NCBI GenBank assembly: GCA_016214845.1
Contig: JACRMS010000037.1
Span: forward strand, 186,001-250,000
DNA length: 64,000 bases
Direction of reading: 5' to 3'
From: Nitrospirota bacterium
GTDB taxonomy: Bacteria > Nitrospirota > Thermodesulfovibrionia > UBA6902
Shown: in pieces, positions 63,862 through 64,000 of the stretch
Numbering within the stretch: position 1 is the stretch's first letter
Layout of the letters: every line of letters begins with the position of its first letter
Made by a program: the position numbers and the translations under genes
The notes under the pieces: model-generated
The model's input: the letters and a program-made list of their open reading frames with translations, nothing else
Database searches by the model: none
What the model was told of the DNA's origin: nothing

Positions 63862-64000
63862 CTGTTTCCCCCTTTGACAGTTCCTTGCTGAATTCATCTG
63901 ATATGACGTTAAGAACGCCTTTGCTGTGGAGGTCACCCGCCACCTTTAATGCGTTCTTAATTGCCTTTGATGTGGAGCGGCCGTGACTGATTATGCACGG
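63845..64000 (-). CDS. plsX: Phosphate acyltransferase PlsX, C-terminal fragment
   Basis: The last 51 codons of a gene that starts beyond the right edge. The fragment carries CIISHGRSTSKAIKNALKVA, the C-terminal motif of PlsX, and ends KGETVAFKE before TAG at 63845-63847. PlsX makes acyl-phosphate from acyl-ACP, and plsX-fabH is a very common gene order. Too short for usual length cut-offs. Confidence 0.88.
   Translation of the reverse strand, partial: PCIISHGRSTSKAIKNALKVAGDLHSKGVLNVISDEFSKELSKGETVAFKE

Overview
The window reads as ordinary chromosome of a Gram-negative, probably anaerobic bacterium. An outer membrane is implied by AsmA, MlaE/F/D, DUF1207, YceI and RseP homologues. Anaerobic C1 metabolism is implied by a metF-metV-folD-cooC cluster of the methyl branch of the Wood-Ljungdahl pathway, and an Aquifex-type aconitase plus a ferredoxin-fused EtfA fit the same picture. 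Many short palindromic dispersed repeats, 'two-CW' and PAS signalling proteins and the gene complement make me infer Nitrospirota (Thermodesulfovibrio-like) or a close neighbour; this is inference, and no rRNA is present to settle it.

Layout. 1-6.1 kb: tail of a probable radical SAM gene, AsmA, BrkB/YihY, a GT39-type glycosyltransferase, a secreted PRC-barrel protein and a TraB/ChaN-like secreted protein. 6.3-17.5 kb: a signalling and envelope locus. A PAS histidine kinase and a PAS-containing sigma54 activator are followed by ten small envelope or stress genes (His/Gly-rich lipoprotein, ABM domain, Thivi_2564, BON, two lmo0937 copies, sll1863-like, FecR-DUF6600, DUF3185, DUF1207), then a hybrid kinase and a diguanylate cyclase. 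Two near-copy regulatory regions (4319-4465 and 9178-9325), each with tandem palindromes and a -24/-12 promoter, tie the PRC-barrel gene to this locus. 17.6-22.4 kb (minus): cooC, 5-FCL, folE, folD, metV, metF. 22.5-34.6 kb: mixed housekeeping genes (diguanylate cyclase, DUF401, an FG-GAP gene interrupted by UGA, Nudix, thiD, hybrid kinase, queF, trmJ, def-fmt, PASTA protein).

34.8-40 kb: rpe, a TPR protein, a degraded BRO/antirepressor patch, MazG-like, YceI, and an orphan radical SAM/SPASM gene preceded by a 34-codon peptide gene with its own good promoter. 40.2-49.4 kb: RDD-mreBCD-mrdA-rodA followed by mlaE-mlaF-(repeat)-mlaD, i.e. cell shape and phospholipid transport. 49.6-57.8 kb: FG-GAP protein, uppS-cdsA-dxr-rseP-nudix, aconitase. 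57.8-64 kb (minus): plsX (partial)-fabH-acyl-CoA dehydrogenase-coiled-coil protein-etfB-etfA-fabD.

The observations I rate highest are the duplicated sigma54 control region with conserved 19-bp-spaced palindromes, the peptide plus radical SAM/SPASM pair, the in-frame UGA in the FG-GAP gene, a set of SD-less genes whose predicted +1 falls on the start codon, and dispersed repeats that have entered the 5-FCL coding sequence. No tRNA, rRNA, CRISPR array or intact insertion sequence was recognised.
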